A DNA stretch of 64,000 nt, taken from positions 1,240,001-1,304,000 of the forward strand of contig NZ_CP030073.1 in assembly GCF_003261055.1 (NCBI RefSeq), given 5' to 3'. Source of the DNA: Streptomyces cadmiisoli. Its GTDB lineage: Bacteria; Actinomycetota; Actinomycetes; Streptomycetales; Streptomycetaceae. Numbering within the stretch: position 1 is the first letter of the stretch; each line of letters opens with the position of its first letter. The notes below the pieces were generated by a model. It was not told the origin of the DNA, ran no database searches, and saw nothing but the letters and a program-made list of their open reading frames with translations. Both the position numbers and the translations under genes were made by a program. Below are positions 35,279 through 44,491 of the stretch, piece after piece.

Positions 35279-36127
35279 ATGGCCACCTCGAACACGCTCC
35301 GCCCCTGGGGCTCGCCGCTGCGCCAGTTGCTGAGTTTCGCCTGGGCGCAGACCCGGGCCTGCGCCTTCGCCATCGCGCTGTTGTCGGGTGTGGCGGTGTC
35401 CGCCGCGCTGCCCCCGCTGCCGCTCGCGCGCTACGACCTCCTCGTCGCCTACGGTGTGCTCCTCACCACGGTGTTCTGGCTGCGGGGCTGGGAGAGCGGG
35501 CGGGACGTCGCCGTCATCGCCGTGTGCCACGTCATCGGCCTGGCCTTCGAGCTGGTGAAGGTCTCGCTGGACTCGTGGAGCTACCCGGAACCGGCGGTCC
35601 TGAAATTCGCCGGCGTGCCGTTGTACGGGGGCTTCCTGTACGCGGCCGTGGGCAGTTACGTCTGCCGGGCCTGGCGCCTGTTCGACCTGGAGCTGGTCGG
35701 CTACCGTCCCCGCCGCACGGCGGCGGTGGCCGCGGCCGTCTACCTCAACTTCTTCAGCCATCACTGGCTGCCCGACGCCCGCCTGCCGCTCGCCGGGCTC
35801 CTGCTGGCCGCCACCGCGGGCACCTGGGTGCGGTACACCGTGCTCGGTGTACGCCGGCGCATGCCGCTGGCGCTGTCGTTCGCGCTGATCGGCTTCTTCC
35901 TGTGGGTGGCGGAGAACCTCGCCACTTACCTCGGCGCATGGCGCTACCCGTACCAGCTCGACGGCTGGCAGCCCGTCAGCATCCACAAATTCGGTGCCTG
36001 GGCGCTGCTCATCAGTGTCACCTTCGTCCTGGCCGCCGCCACCCGGCCCGCGCCGCGGGCGGCCGGGGAGTCCGCCGGTGCGGCGGGGCCGCGGCACACC
36101 GGCGCCGACGGCCTCGCCGGGCGATAG
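35279..36127 (+). CDS. DUF817 membrane protein
   Basis: 282 residues with about eight membrane segments. The DUF817 core is recognisable: VCHVIGLAFELVKVSLDSWSYPE, then FAGVPLYGGFLYAAVGSYVCRAWRLF, LNFFSHHWLPDARLP, and WAENLATYLGAWRYP-like sequence. Several buried His and Arg are conserved in the family. Function is unknown. The last 25 residues are Ala/Gly-rich and variable. It is divergent from the sulfonate operon. Confidence 0.87.
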   Translation: MATSNTLRPWGSPLRQLLSFAWAQTRACAFAIALLSGVAVSAALPPLPLARYDLLVAYGVLLTTVFWLRGWESGRDVAVIAVCHVIGLAFELVKVSLDSWSYPEPAVLKFAGVPLYGGFLYAAVGSYVCRAWRLFDLELVGYRPRRTAAVAAAVYLNFFSHHWLPDARLPLAGLLLAATAGTWVRYTVLGVRRRMPLALSFALIGFFLWVAENLATYLGAWRYPYQLDGWQPVSIHKFGAWALLISVTFVLAAATRPAPRAAGESAGAAGPRHTGADGLAGR

Positions 36128-36202
36128 CACGAACGGGTTGAGTTGTCCGTCGAAGGTGCTGTCAGCCTTCCTCCCGGCGCCCCCTCCGCACACAGTGTGA
36201 TC

Positions 36203-36508
36203 ATGAAGATTTCATCCATGCACCGTCTGCCGCGATCCATCGCGCACTCGGCCGCTGCCGCCGTCGTCTGCCTGGCGGCAGCCCTGACCTCAGCCTCTCC
36301 CGCACTGGCCGACACGGCACCGCCGCCCGACCTCAAGGGGGTCGCGGACTCGCAGTGCGTGGTCCGGGTGGAGAAGAAGCAGGGTCTCGACGGAATCATC
36401 TGGACCCTGATGTTCGGGACCGAGTCGACGCGGCAGGAGAACTGCTCGGCCGAGGCCGAGGCCGAGGCCCAGGACCCGTCGGTCGCGGACGTGGCACGGA
36501 TGCCTTGA
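36203..36508 (+). CDS. Small secreted protein of unknown function
   Basis: 101 residues. A signal peptide (MKISSMHRLPRSIAHSAAAAV, then VCLAAALTSASPALA) leaves a mature part of about 64 residues. It contains two Cys (DSQCVVRVEKK and RQENCSAEAE) and a short repeated Ala-Glu stretch. It does not look like a chaplin or rodlin. No strong ribosome binding site precedes the ATG. It is followed by a clear terminator, which supports a real transcription unit. Confidence 0.6.
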   Translation: MKISSMHRLPRSIAHSAAAAVVCLAAALTSASPALADTAPPPDLKGVADSQCVVRVEKKQGLDGIIWTLMFGTESTRQENCSAEAEAEAQDPSVADVARMP

Positions 36509-36514
36509 TTCGCG

Positions 36515-36539
36515 GGGGCCGGCCGTGAAGGCCGGCCCC
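36515..36539. terminator. Terminator after the small secreted gene
   Basis: GGGGCCGGCC (36515-36524) pairs with GGCCGGCCCC (36530-36539) around GTGAA. It may also serve the convergent photolyase gene. Confidence 0.7.
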
Positions 36540-36606
36540 AACCGGCCCGTCAGGGCCTGCCCCCTCGCGTTCACCGTCACCCGCTCCAGGGGCGCGCGGC
36601 CGGCCG

Positions 36607-37980
36607 TCAGTCCCCGCCCCGTGCCCGCCGGAAGCGGTCGAGTCCGTCGGCCAGGGACACGATCGGATCGGGGTAGCCGCGTGCGGCCCGTTCCTCGCCG
36701 GACAGCCGCCACGGCTCGTGGACCTCCGGCGCCCCGAGCCCGGCGAGTTCGGGCACCCAGCGACGGACGTAGGCGCCGTCGTGGTCGTAGCGCTTCGCCT
36801 GGATCAGCGGGTTGAGGACCCGGTTGGGCCGGGTGTCCGTGCCGGTGCCCGCGACCCACTGCCAGTTCAGCTGGTTGTTGGCGACGTCGCCGTCCACGAG
36901 GAGGGCGAGGAAGTGCCGGGCCCCCTCACGCCAGTCGAGGTACAGCGTCTTGGTCAGGAACGAGGCGGTCAGCAGACGGCCCCGGTTGTGCATCCAGCCC
37001 TCGTGCGCGAGCTGACGCATCGCGGCGTCCACGACCGGATACCCGGTACGGCCCTCCCGCCAGGCCCGCAGGTCCCGCTCGGCACCGGCCCCGCGCCGCC
37101 AGCGGTCGTGCCGCGGCCGGTAGTCCTCGGTGGCGGCCTCGGGGCGCGCGGAGAGCACCTGCTGGTGGAAGTCCCGCCAGCACAACTGCCGTACGAACGC
37201 CTCGGCGCCGGCGCCGCCCTTCGCCCGTGCCCGGTGCACCACCTCGCTCGCCGACAGGGCTCCGAAGTGCAGATACGGCGACAGCCGCGAGGTCGCGTCG
37301 GCGGCGAGGTCGTCGTGGCCCTCCTCGTACGACGCGGCGTACCGGGACAGCCAGTTCGTCAGCCGGCGGCGGGCGGCCCGCTCACCGCCGGCGGCCAGGC
37401 CCTCGGACACGGACGCCACCTCGGCCCGCGTGGGCAGCGGCTCGCTGCCGACGGTGTCCGGCACACGCACCGTGCGCGGCGCGGCGAGCGGTGTGCGCAC
37501 CGACCGGGCGGCCCAGCGCCGGTGGTACGGCGTGAACACGGCGAAGTGGTCCGAACCGCTGGGCGTCACCTCACCGGCGGGCACGACGGTGGCCACCGCG
37601 TCGTGCACCCGCAGCCGGCGCCCGTCGGCCTCCAGGGCCCGCCGCAGCCGTTCCTCGCGGGCGCGCGCGTAGGCGCTGTGACCGGCCGCCATGTGCACTT
37701 CGGCCGCGTCCGTCCGCCGGACCACGGCCAGGACCTCGCCGGCGGTGTCGCCCGTCCGTACGACGAGGCGGCCGCCGCGCTGCCGCAGACCCTCGTCCAG
37801 GTCGGCCAGACAGTCGGCGAGGAAGGCGAGCCGGTTCGGCGCGGCGAAGCCCGCGCGGTCGACGGCCGGATCCCGGACGAACAGCGGCACGATCTCGTCC
37901 GCGGCCCGCAGCGCGGCCCGCAGGGGCGGGTGGTCGTGGAGCCGTAGATCCGAGGTGAACAGGACTACCGAGACGTTCAC
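36607..37980 (-). CDS. phr: Deoxyribodipyrimidine photolyase
   Basis: 457 residues. The N-terminal antenna-pigment domain starts MNVSVVLFTSDLRLHDHPPL. The C-terminal FAD domain (about 200-450) includes SRLSPYLHFGALS, FVRQLCWRDFHQQVL, WREGRTGYPVVDAAMRQL, GWMHNRGRLLTASFLTK and DVANNQLNWQWVAGTGTD, all class I photolyase signatures. It repairs UV-induced cyclobutane pyrimidine dimers with blue light. In streptomycetes photolyases are often in light-induced gene sets. It lies 95 bp after an SDR gene on the same strand and may share its transcript. Confidence 0.93.
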   Translation of the reverse strand: MNVSVVLFTSDLRLHDHPPLRAALRAADEIVPLFVRDPAVDRAGFAAPNRLAFLADCLADLDEGLRQRGGRLVVRTGDTAGEVLAVVRRTDAAEVHMAAGHSAYARAREERLRRALEADGRRLRVHDAVATVVPAGEVTPSGSDHFAVFTPYHRRWAARSVRTPLAAPRTVRVPDTVGSEPLPTRAEVASVSEGLAAGGERAARRRLTNWLSRYAASYEEGHDDLAADATSRLSPYLHFGALSASEVVHRARAKGGAGAEAFVRQLCWRDFHQQVLSARPEAATEDYRPRHDRWRRGAGAERDLRAWREGRTGYPVVDAAMRQLAHEGWMHNRGRLLTASFLTKTLYLDWREGARHFLALLVDGDVANNQLNWQWVAGTGTDTRPNRVLNPLIQAKRYDHDGAYVRRWVPELAGLGAPEVHEPWRLSGEERAARGYPDPIVSLADGLDRFRRARGGD

Positions 37981-38075
37981 GGAACCCTTTCTGGCGATCG
38001 GTCACCCGGGGCGCCGCGTCGGACGACCGGGGAACCGCTGCGTGGTGCGGCGGTCTTCATGGCCTCGTGGGCGCG

Positions 38076-39662
38076 TCACTGGTGGCGTGCGCCGGCCCGG
38101 TGCAGTCCGGGCGCCGCTCCCCCGGCCGCACTCCGGCCGTCGGGGCCGGTCGACTTCTCGGCGGTCCGCGCGATCCTGCGGGCCATGCCGCCGAAGACGA
38201 CCGCGTGGAACGGCGCGACGCTCCACCAGTAGAAGTGCCCGGCCAGGCCTCGGGGGTGGAAGAGGGCCCGCTGCCGGTAACGCGTCCGCGGGGCACCGTA
38301 CGGTCCGGACCCGTCCGGCTCGGCGTACATCTCCAGCCAGGCGAGACCCGGCAGCCGCATCTCGGCGCGCAGCCGCAGCAGCCTGCCGTGCTCGATCTCC
38401 TCGACCCGCCAGAAGTCCAGCGCGTCACCGGCCCGGAGCCGGGTGGCGTCCCGGCGGCCCCGGCGCAGGCCGACGCCGCCGACGAGCCGGTCCAGCCAGC
38501 CCCGTACGGCCCAGGCGAGGGGGAAGGAGTACCAGCCGTTCTCGCCGCCGATGCCCTCGATGACCCGCCAGAGCGCCTGCGGGCTCGCCTCGACGATCCG
38601 CTCCCGCTCGTCCGTGTAGAGGCTGCCGCCCGCCCAGTCCGGGTCGGTGGGCAGCGGGTCGCTGGGTGCGCCGCGCACCGAGGCGTTGGACCAGCGGGTC
38701 GTGACGTTCGCGTCGCGGACGCGCTGAACGGCCAGCGCGAGGGCCCGGTCGAAGGGCAGGGGGGCACCGGGCGGGTCGGGGACGTGCGCGGCGATGTCGT
38801 GTTCGCCGCAGACGACCTCGTGGCGCAGGGACTGCGCGAGCGGTCGCGCCAGGCCCGCCGGTACGGGCGTGACCAGCCCGATCCAGAGGCTGGACAGACG
38901 CGGGGTGAGCATCGGCACGGGCACGATGAGCCGCCGCGGCAGTCCGGCGACGGCCGCGTAGCGCATCATCATGTCGCGGTAGGTGAGGATGTCCGGTCCG
39001 CCGATGTCGAAGGTCCGGTTGACGTCGGGCGGCATCCGCGCGCTGCCGACCAGGTAGCGCAGCACGTCGCGTACGGCGATGGGCTGGACGCGGGTGTGCA
39101 CCCAGCTCGGGGTGACCATGACGGGCAGCCGCTCGGTGAGGTAGCGCAGCATCTCGAAGGAGGCGGAACCGGAGCCGATCACGACGGCGGCGCGCAGCAC
39201 GGTGGTGGGGACACCTGAACGCAGGAGGATATGGCCCACCTCGGCGCGGGAGCGCAGATGCGGGGAGAGCCGCTCGGCGGGGACGTCGCGCGGGGTGAGC
39301 CCGCCGAGGTAGACGATGCGCCCGACGCCCGCGGCCCTGGCCTCGTCGGCGAAGATGTGCGCCGCCCGGCGGTCGGTCTGCTCGATGTCGCGCCCGGAGC
39401 CCAGGGAGTGCACCAGGTAGTAGGCCACGTCCACGTCCCGCAGCGCGGGGCGCAGGCTCGCGGCGTCGGTGACGTCCCCGCGCACGATCTCGACCCGCTC
39501 CGACCAGGGCAGGTCACGGAGGTTGGCGGGGGTGCGGGCGAGGCAGCGCACCCGGTGCCCGGCGTCCAGCAGTTCGGGTACCAGGCGGCCCCCGATGTAC
39601 CCGCCGGCGCCGGTGACCAGGCAGCGCGGCGCGGAGGTCGGCTCGGCTGAGGAGGTCGCCAT
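38076..39662 (-). CDS. NAD(P)-binding SDR plus DUF2867 two-domain protein
   Basis: 528 residues from the ATG at 39662 (GGAG 9 nt upstream). The N-terminal half is an atypical short-chain dehydrogenase: CLVTGAGGYIGGRLVPELL (nucleotide site) and YYLVHSLGSG, like complex-I assembly or NmrA-type proteins. The C-terminal half (about 330-510) is DUF2867: ERERIVEASPQALWRVIEGIGG and FWRVEEIEHGRLLRLRAEMRLPG. The pairing with a photolyase gene recurs in actinomycetes near light-regulated genes. The substrate is unknown. Confidence 0.87.
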   Translation of the reverse strand: MATSSAEPTSAPRCLVTGAGGYIGGRLVPELLDAGHRVRCLARTPANLRDLPWSERVEIVRGDVTDAASLRPALRDVDVAYYLVHSLGSGRDIEQTDRRAAHIFADEARAAGVGRIVYLGGLTPRDVPAERLSPHLRSRAEVGHILLRSGVPTTVLRAAVVIGSGSASFEMLRYLTERLPVMVTPSWVHTRVQPIAVRDVLRYLVGSARMPPDVNRTFDIGGPDILTYRDMMMRYAAVAGLPRRLIVPVPMLTPRLSSLWIGLVTPVPAGLARPLAQSLRHEVVCGEHDIAAHVPDPPGAPLPFDRALALAVQRVRDANVTTRWSNASVRGAPSDPLPTDPDWAGGSLYTDERERIVEASPQALWRVIEGIGGENGWYSFPLAWAVRGWLDRLVGGVGLRRGRRDATRLRAGDALDFWRVEEIEHGRLLRLRAEMRLPGLAWLEMYAEPDGSGPYGAPRTRYRQRALFHPRGLAGHFYWWSVAPFHAVVFGGMARRIARTAEKSTGPDGRSAAGGAAPGLHRAGARHQ

Positions 39663-40015
39663 GGGCGGATGCTCCGTTTCCGCCCCCGAGGGGGCGCTGT
39701 CGCGACGGATCGCGGTGGACTTGCTACTGGTCATTCCCCGTTCGGGGTCGGTGCGGATGCACGGGGCAGGGGGCACGGTCGGGGCGGGTGGGGCGCGCAC
39801 CCCGGGGCGCGCGGCCGACCGGCCCGTGGAGATCCCTCCGATACAACGTGCCACGGGAACGGCATCGCCTCATGTCGGCGCGGCGCCCCGCCGCCGGACG
39901 GACCCGTGCGGGCGGCGGGCGAGGCGCGGTGGGTGAGGGCGTGGAGGGTCGGTGGATCGAGGGCCCGGCGGGTGAGGGCGCGACGGGCGCGGGCCCGTTG
40001 GGGTGGGTCGAACGG
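39663..40015. other. 353-bp spacer without a recognised gene
   Basis: Contains repeated GTGAGGGCG(C/T)-type purine-rich motifs near 39940-40000. The relatively AT-rich GTTGTATC (minus strand, about 39840) could be part of a promoter for the SDR/photolyase genes. No coding frame is convincing. Confidence 0.4.
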
Positions 40016-40639
40016 TCACGGTGACGGGGCCGGCGCGGCGTCCTCGGCGTGCCGGAAGCAGGAGGCGACGACCACGAAGGGCCACAGGGACTGCATGGAC
40101 GTCACGAAGCGTTCGGCGATGCCGGGGGCACCGCCCTGGCCCACTTCGTACACGAACCATGCCGCGCCCAGGCACATCAGCGCGGTCGCCAGGATCGAGG
40201 GCAGCGGGCGCAGTCCCCACGGCGCGGTCCCACCGCGAACGGTGGCCAGCACCGGCCACGCGGCCAGGAGAGTGAAGCCGACCGCGACCGCCGAACCGTG
40301 GCGCAGGGAGCCTCCGCTGCTCGGCGCCGGGACCAGGACCACCACGAAGGCCGACAGCCCCCCGGCGGCCAGCGCGGCGCGCCCGGGCAACGCGGCCGGG
40401 CGCAGCCCCCAGGCGGTGAGGAGATGGCAGATGCCCAGGGCGAGCAGCGCCGCGGTCATCACCCAGAAGCCCTCGGCCCCGTGGGCCGCCAGCACGCTGA
40501 TCGTCTGGGCGGAGGCGTCGTACGAGGGCCCTTCGAGCCGTGCCGCGATCGCCCAGCCGGCGATCATCAGAACAGGCGCACACCCCGACGAGAGCAAGGC
40601 CCACCTGGGCACAATTCGCATCAAACCACCGTAGGACAT
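40016..40639 (-). CDS. DUF998 membrane protein
   Basis: 207 residues with about six membrane helices. It begins MSYGGLMRIVPRW; the inner ATG at 40621 is also possible. The family features are YDASAQTISVLAAHGAEGFWVM after the first helix and SLRHGSAVAVGFTLLAAWP in the middle. Function is unknown. It stands 105 bp upstream of nothing on its strand except the sugar-binding gene, whose stop is at 40744. Confidence 0.82.
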   Translation of the reverse strand: MSYGGLMRIVPRWALLSSGCAPVLMIAGWAIAARLEGPSYDASAQTISVLAAHGAEGFWVMTAALLALGICHLLTAWGLRPAALPGRAALAAGGLSAFVVVLVPAPSSGGSLRHGSAVAVGFTLLAAWPVLATVRGGTAPWGLRPLPSILATALMCLGAAWFVYEVGQGGAPGIAERFVTSMQSLWPFVVVASCFRHAEDAAPAPSP

Positions 40640-40743
40640 GTGATCATCCCGCCCTCGCGCACACGCGGAGGAGCCGCTGCCCGAACGGGGCGGTGGGTGA
40701 CGCCCGGCCGGACGCCGAACGCTCGGCGTCCGGCGTCCGACCG

Positions 40744-41820
40744 CTACGGAAGTCCGGCCCTGTCGCAGGCGGACCGGATGTCGGGGGTGCAGATCTGGTC
40801 GACGGTGAACACGCCGTCCTTCACGAGCGTCGGCTCGATGTTGCCGACCGTGACCGCCTCCGGGGTCAGCAGCACCGACGGGACACGCTTCGTGGTGGGG
40901 CTGTCGGTCGCCGTCTCGGCGATGTCGCCGACGTCCTCGCCGCGCCCCAGGGCGACGGCCATGGCGACGGCCGCGGCGGCCTCCGACCTGAACGGTTTGT
41001 ACACCGTCATGTACTGCTCGCCGGTGACGATGCGCTGCACCGCTTCGAGGTCGGCGTCCTGACCGGTGACGGGAGGCAGCTCCCGGACCCCCGCGCTCTT
41101 GAAGGCGGAGACGGCGCCCGCGGCGATCGCGTCGTTGGCCGCCAGGACACCGCCGATCCGGTCCGGCCCCAGGGCGGAGATGGCGGCGGACATGTTGGCG
41201 TGGGCGTTGTCCGTGCTCCACCCCCGGATCTCGTACGACTTGCCGATCTTGGCCCTGCCCTTGAGCACGGACAGTGCGCCGCTGCGGTACCAGGCCGCGT
41301 TGGGGCTGGTCGGATCGCCGTTGAGCATGACGACGTAGTCCTTCTCGGCCTCGGGGCCCATTGCCTTCAGGAGCGCCTCGCCCTGGAGGCGGCCGACCTC
41401 GGCGCCGTCGAAGCTGACATAGCCCGAGATCGGGCCTTCGGCGAGCCGGTCGTAGGCGATGACCGGGACGCCGGCCTCGCGCGCCTCCTGGATCGAGGAG
41501 CGCAGCGCCTTGGTGTCGGCGGCGTCCAGGATCATGACCCGGACCCCGTTGGCGATCATGGACATCATCTGCTGCTGCTGTCGGGCGGCGTCGTTCTCGG
41601 CGTTGGCGTACTCCAGGGAGCAGTCCGGGCACAGCTCCTTCAGCCGCTTCTCGATCAAGGGCCTGTCGGAGTGTTCCCAGCGGGGGACGGCTCGGCTGGG
41701 GAGCAGCAGACCGACCGTGAAACTGTCGCCGCCCGTGTCGTCCCGGGCCCCGCAGGCGGCGGACATGGTCATGAGGCCGGCGGCGAGCGCCGCGGAGACC
41801 TGCCGTGCACGGGTGCTCAT
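40744..41820 (-). CDS. Xylose/ribose-type substrate-binding lipoprotein without its own transporter (paralogue A)
   Basis: 358 residues. Its ATG overlaps the stop of the SpoIIE/HATPase gene (ATGA). The lipobox MTMSAAC gives a lipidated Cys at about 23. The periplasmic-binding fold of the XylF/ChvE type is clear: RRLKELCPDCSLEYANAEND-like start, VPVIAYDRLAEGPISGYVSF, VVMLNGDPTSPNA, PPVTGQDADLEAVQRIV, EQYMTVYKPF, and a C-terminal pair of Cys (QICTPDIRSACDRAG). No permease or ATPase follows it. It is very similar to the binding protein at 45135-46223. It may act as a sugar sensor tied to the phosphatase (inference). Confidence 0.9.
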   Translation of the reverse strand: MSTRARQVSAALAAGLMTMSAACGARDDTGGDSFTVGLLLPSRAVPRWEHSDRPLIEKRLKELCPDCSLEYANAENDAARQQQQMMSMIANGVRVMILDAADTKALRSSIQEAREAGVPVIAYDRLAEGPISGYVSFDGAEVGRLQGEALLKAMGPEAEKDYVVMLNGDPTSPNAAWYRSGALSVLKGRAKIGKSYEIRGWSTDNAHANMSAAISALGPDRIGGVLAANDAIAAGAVSAFKSAGVRELPPVTGQDADLEAVQRIVTGEQYMTVYKPFRSEAAAAVAMAVALGRGEDVGDIAETATDSPTTKRVPSVLLTPEAVTVGNIEPTLVKDGVFTVDQICTPDIRSACDRAGLP

Positions 41821-44399
41821 GGCGGTCCCTCTCGTTCCGTGCCGGGCTCCGCGTCCCCGGGAACCGGTTCGGACCGCCGTACGACGATCTCGCACCACAC
41901 CTGCTTGCCGCCGGCCACCGGCACGGTGCCGAACGATTCCGACACCGCCTCGACCAGCAGCAGGCCGCGCCCACCGGTCGACTCCCAGTCCACGATCACC
42001 GGTTTGGCGGGGGCGCGCGGCGAGGAGTCGGTGACGCTGACCCGCAGCCGGTCGCCGCTCAGCACAAGGTCGACGCGGACCTCGCCGGGGGTGTGGATCA
42101 GGGCGTTGGTGACCAGTTCGGACACGACCAGCAGCACCGCGTCGGCTCCGTCCTCGACCTGCCACCGGCGCAGCGTGCGCGCGGTGAACCGGCGGGCGTG
42201 CATGACGGCGTCGGGCAGCCGCCACACCGCCCAGCCGGCCCGCGTCGGGCGGCTCGCCATCCCGTCGTAGCGCAGCAGCAGCAACGCCACGTCGTCCTCA
42301 CGGCGGCCGGCGTCGCCGAGCAGCGCGTCGGCCATCCTGCCCGGGTCCGACGGATCGGCGGCGGCGAGCGCCGCGCCCGTACGGCGCATGCCCTCGTCCA
42401 GCGGCAGTTCGGCGGACTCGACCAGTCCGTCGGTGACGAGCGCGAGCACCGCGCCGGGAGCCAGTTCGAAGGCGGTCATGGGGTACTCCGCGTCGGCGAG
42501 GACACCCAGCGGCGGCCCGCCTTCCACCTGCACCTCCTCGGTACGGCCCTCCGGGAGGCGCACCAGCGGCGAGAGGTGCCCCGCCCGGACGAACAGGACG
42601 TTGCCCTCCTCCATGTCCAGTTCGGCGTAGCAGCAGGTGGCGAACAGGTCGGTCTCCATGCCGACGAGGAGGCGGTTGGCGTGCGAGACCACCACGTCGG
42701 GCGGGTGCCCCTCCACCGCGTAGGCCCGGACGGCGGTGCGCATCTGGCCCATGATCGTGGCGGCTCCGGCGCTGTGTCCCTGGACGTCGCCGATGACCAG
42801 CGCCACCCGTTCCGCCGAGAGGTCGATGACGTCGTACCAGTCACCGCCGACCTGGAGCCCGCTCCGGGCGGGGACGTAGCGCGCGACGGCGGTCCCGCCG
42901 GGCAGTTCGGGCAGTCGCCGCGGCAGCAGGCTGCGCTGGAGCATCGTCGCGAGTTCCTGCTCCGCGTCGTGGGCGTGCGCCCGCTTCAGGGCCTGACCGG
43001 CGAGTGCCGCGACGGCGGTCAGCAGGGACCGCTCCTCGGGGAGGAAGGCGTGCGGCCGGTCCCAGCCCACCAGGCACACCCCGGCCACGCTCCCCCGGGC
43101 CGGCAGCGGGAGGACGGCGAGACCTCCGGTGCCGACCCCGGTCAGTTCGGGTTCGAGGGAGCTGCCTGCGGGCCACAGGTCCATGCGCCCGTTCCGCACC
43201 GCCAGCTGGACGCTGGGCAGCGCGCCGACGGGCGCGTCGGGCCACTCCGATCGCCACTGCGAACGCCACGCGGCCGGCCAGACGGAGGGCTGCGGCGGGT
43301 CGAGCACGGTGACCATGAGCCGGTCGTCCTGCAGTACGGCCAGCGCCACCCGGTCGGCGCCCAGCGACTCGCGCAGCGCGGTGACCATGACCCGGCTGAC
43401 GTCGCGCACGGTCGTGACATCGTCGAGTGCCGCCGTGAGCCACTGGATCCTGGACACGTCGTCGGTGCAGCGCAACCGGACCGAGGTGGCCGACACCACG
43501 CCCAGCACCTGCTCCGGCCGGCCGTCGGTGCCGGCCAGCACCCGGCTGCTCAGGCTCAGCCAGCGCAACTCCCCCGTGGGACAGCGGACCCGGAACTGGA
43601 GTTCCCGTCGTCCGGTCCACCGGGCGGACGGCTCCAGGACCGACATCAGCGCGTGCATGTCGTCGGGGTAGGCGTGCGCCAGCAAGGTCTCCGCCCTGCC
43701 GTCGAAGTCTTCGGGCGTGATGCCGACCAGCGTCAGCAGGGTCTCGTCGCCGTCGATCAGTCCGGTGTCGGGGACCAGGACGAAGGAGCCGACGCGCAGC
43801 CTGCGCAGGGCGCGGCTGAGCAGCGACGACGGTGTACGCCGGCCGGAACCGTCCTGGCGCGTGCGGGAACCGTCCTGGCGCGTGCCGGAGCCGTCCTGGA
43901 GCGTGCCGGCGACCACCTCGGCGAAACGCTCCAGGAAGTGCTGCTGGTCGGCCTCGAAGCCGTCCGCGGACGTCCCCACCACGACGAGGCAGCCGTGCCG
44001 TCCTCCGCCGGTCCGCAGCGGCAGCGCGCCGAGCGAGGTGTCCGCGCCGCGCGGGGTGGGGCCGCCCTCGGGGTAATGGGCGAGTGCCGCGGAGTCCAGC
44101 CACAGCGGCCGGTCCGTGCGGAAGACGTCGGTGGCGGGCGAACCACCGGAGCCGGGCAGATGCTCCGGCAGCGTGAACCGGGCGGTGCCGCTTCCGGCGC
44201 TGTCCACCAGGCGGAGCCCGCCGTTCGCGGTGTCGGGCACGTAGACCGCCGCGAGTGCCGCCCCGGCGAACGTCAGGGCCCGGTCGCTCACGGCGGCTTC
44301 CGGCACCGGCGGCGAACCCCACACCGGGGCGCCGGACCCGTCCGCCCGCAGCTTCGTGTCGCCGGACCGGGCACGGCCGTCATGAGGCATGTGGGCCAC
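41817..44399 (-). CDS. GAF/PAS/GAF-SpoIIE phosphatase fused to a HATPase (anti-sigma kinase-like) domain
   Basis: 860 residues from a GTG at 44399; ATGs at 44390 and 44383 are alternatives, with GGGAGG ahead. Order of domains: GAF-like (about 30-170), a repeat-bearing linker, a PAS with PAC (about 200-320; FRVRCPTGELRWLSLSSRVLAG), GAF (about 345-500), SpoIIE PP2C (about 520-720; GGDWYDVIDLS, IGDVQGHSAG, LVTDGLVESAE, DDVALLLLRYDG), then an RsbW-like HATPase (about 735-850; VVSELVTNALIHTPG, GRGLLLVEAVSESFG). Phosphatase and kinase-like domains together could switch an anti-anti-sigma factor both ways. It is translationally coupled to a sugar-binding lipoprotein. Confidence 0.9.
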   Translation of the reverse strand: MAHMPHDGRARSGDTKLRADGSGAPVWGSPPVPEAAVSDRALTFAGAALAAVYVPDTANGGLRLVDSAGSGTARFTLPEHLPGSGGSPATDVFRTDRPLWLDSAALAHYPEGGPTPRGADTSLGALPLRTGGGRHGCLVVVGTSADGFEADQQHFLERFAEVVAGTLQDGSGTRQDGSRTRQDGSGRRTPSSLLSRALRRLRVGSFVLVPDTGLIDGDETLLTLVGITPEDFDGRAETLLAHAYPDDMHALMSVLEPSARWTGRRELQFRVRCPTGELRWLSLSSRVLAGTDGRPEQVLGVVSATSVRLRCTDDVSRIQWLTAALDDVTTVRDVSRVMVTALRESLGADRVALAVLQDDRLMVTVLDPPQPSVWPAAWRSQWRSEWPDAPVGALPSVQLAVRNGRMDLWPAGSSLEPELTGVGTGGLAVLPLPARGSVAGVCLVGWDRPHAFLPEERSLLTAVAALAGQALKRAHAHDAEQELATMLQRSLLPRRLPELPGGTAVARYVPARSGLQVGGDWYDVIDLSAERVALVIGDVQGHSAGAATIMGQMRTAVRAYAVEGHPPDVVVSHANRLLVGMETDLFATCCYAELDMEEGNVLFVRAGHLSPLVRLPEGRTEEVQVEGGPPLGVLADAEYPMTAFELAPGAVLALVTDGLVESAELPLDEGMRRTGAALAAADPSDPGRMADALLGDAGRREDDVALLLLRYDGMASRPTRAGWAVWRLPDAVMHARRFTARTLRRWQVEDGADAVLLVVSELVTNALIHTPGEVRVDLVLSGDRLRVSVTDSSPRAPAKPVIVDWESTGGRGLLLVEAVSESFGTVPVAGGKQVWCEIVVRRSEPVPGDAEPGTEREGPP
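43843..43905. repeat. 21-nt in-frame tandem repeat, three copies
   Basis: Units at 43843, 43864 and 43885 (CCGGAACCGTCCTGGCGCGT type) encode three copies of RQDGSGT-like heptapeptides in the linker between the first GAF and the PAS of the phosphatase. Confidence 0.9.
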
Positions 44400-44424
44400 C
44401 TACCTCCCGTCCATGCCGCAGATA

Positions 44425-44491
44425 CCGACAGGTTCGGGCCACGTCATTACCAGCGTCGCATACGGGGACCGACCCGACAGGAACCTGTCGG
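44425..44491. promoter_or_regulatory. Inverted repeat in the divergent spacer of the two sugar-binding loci
   Basis: CCGACAGGTT (44425-44434) is exactly complementary to AACCTGTCGG (44482-44491). The right arm is itself half of an 18-bp palindrome, CCGACAGG-AA-CCTGTCGG (44474-44491). It lies 26-92 bp before the phosphatase start. It is a candidate operator, but the binding regulator is unknown. Confidence 0.4.
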
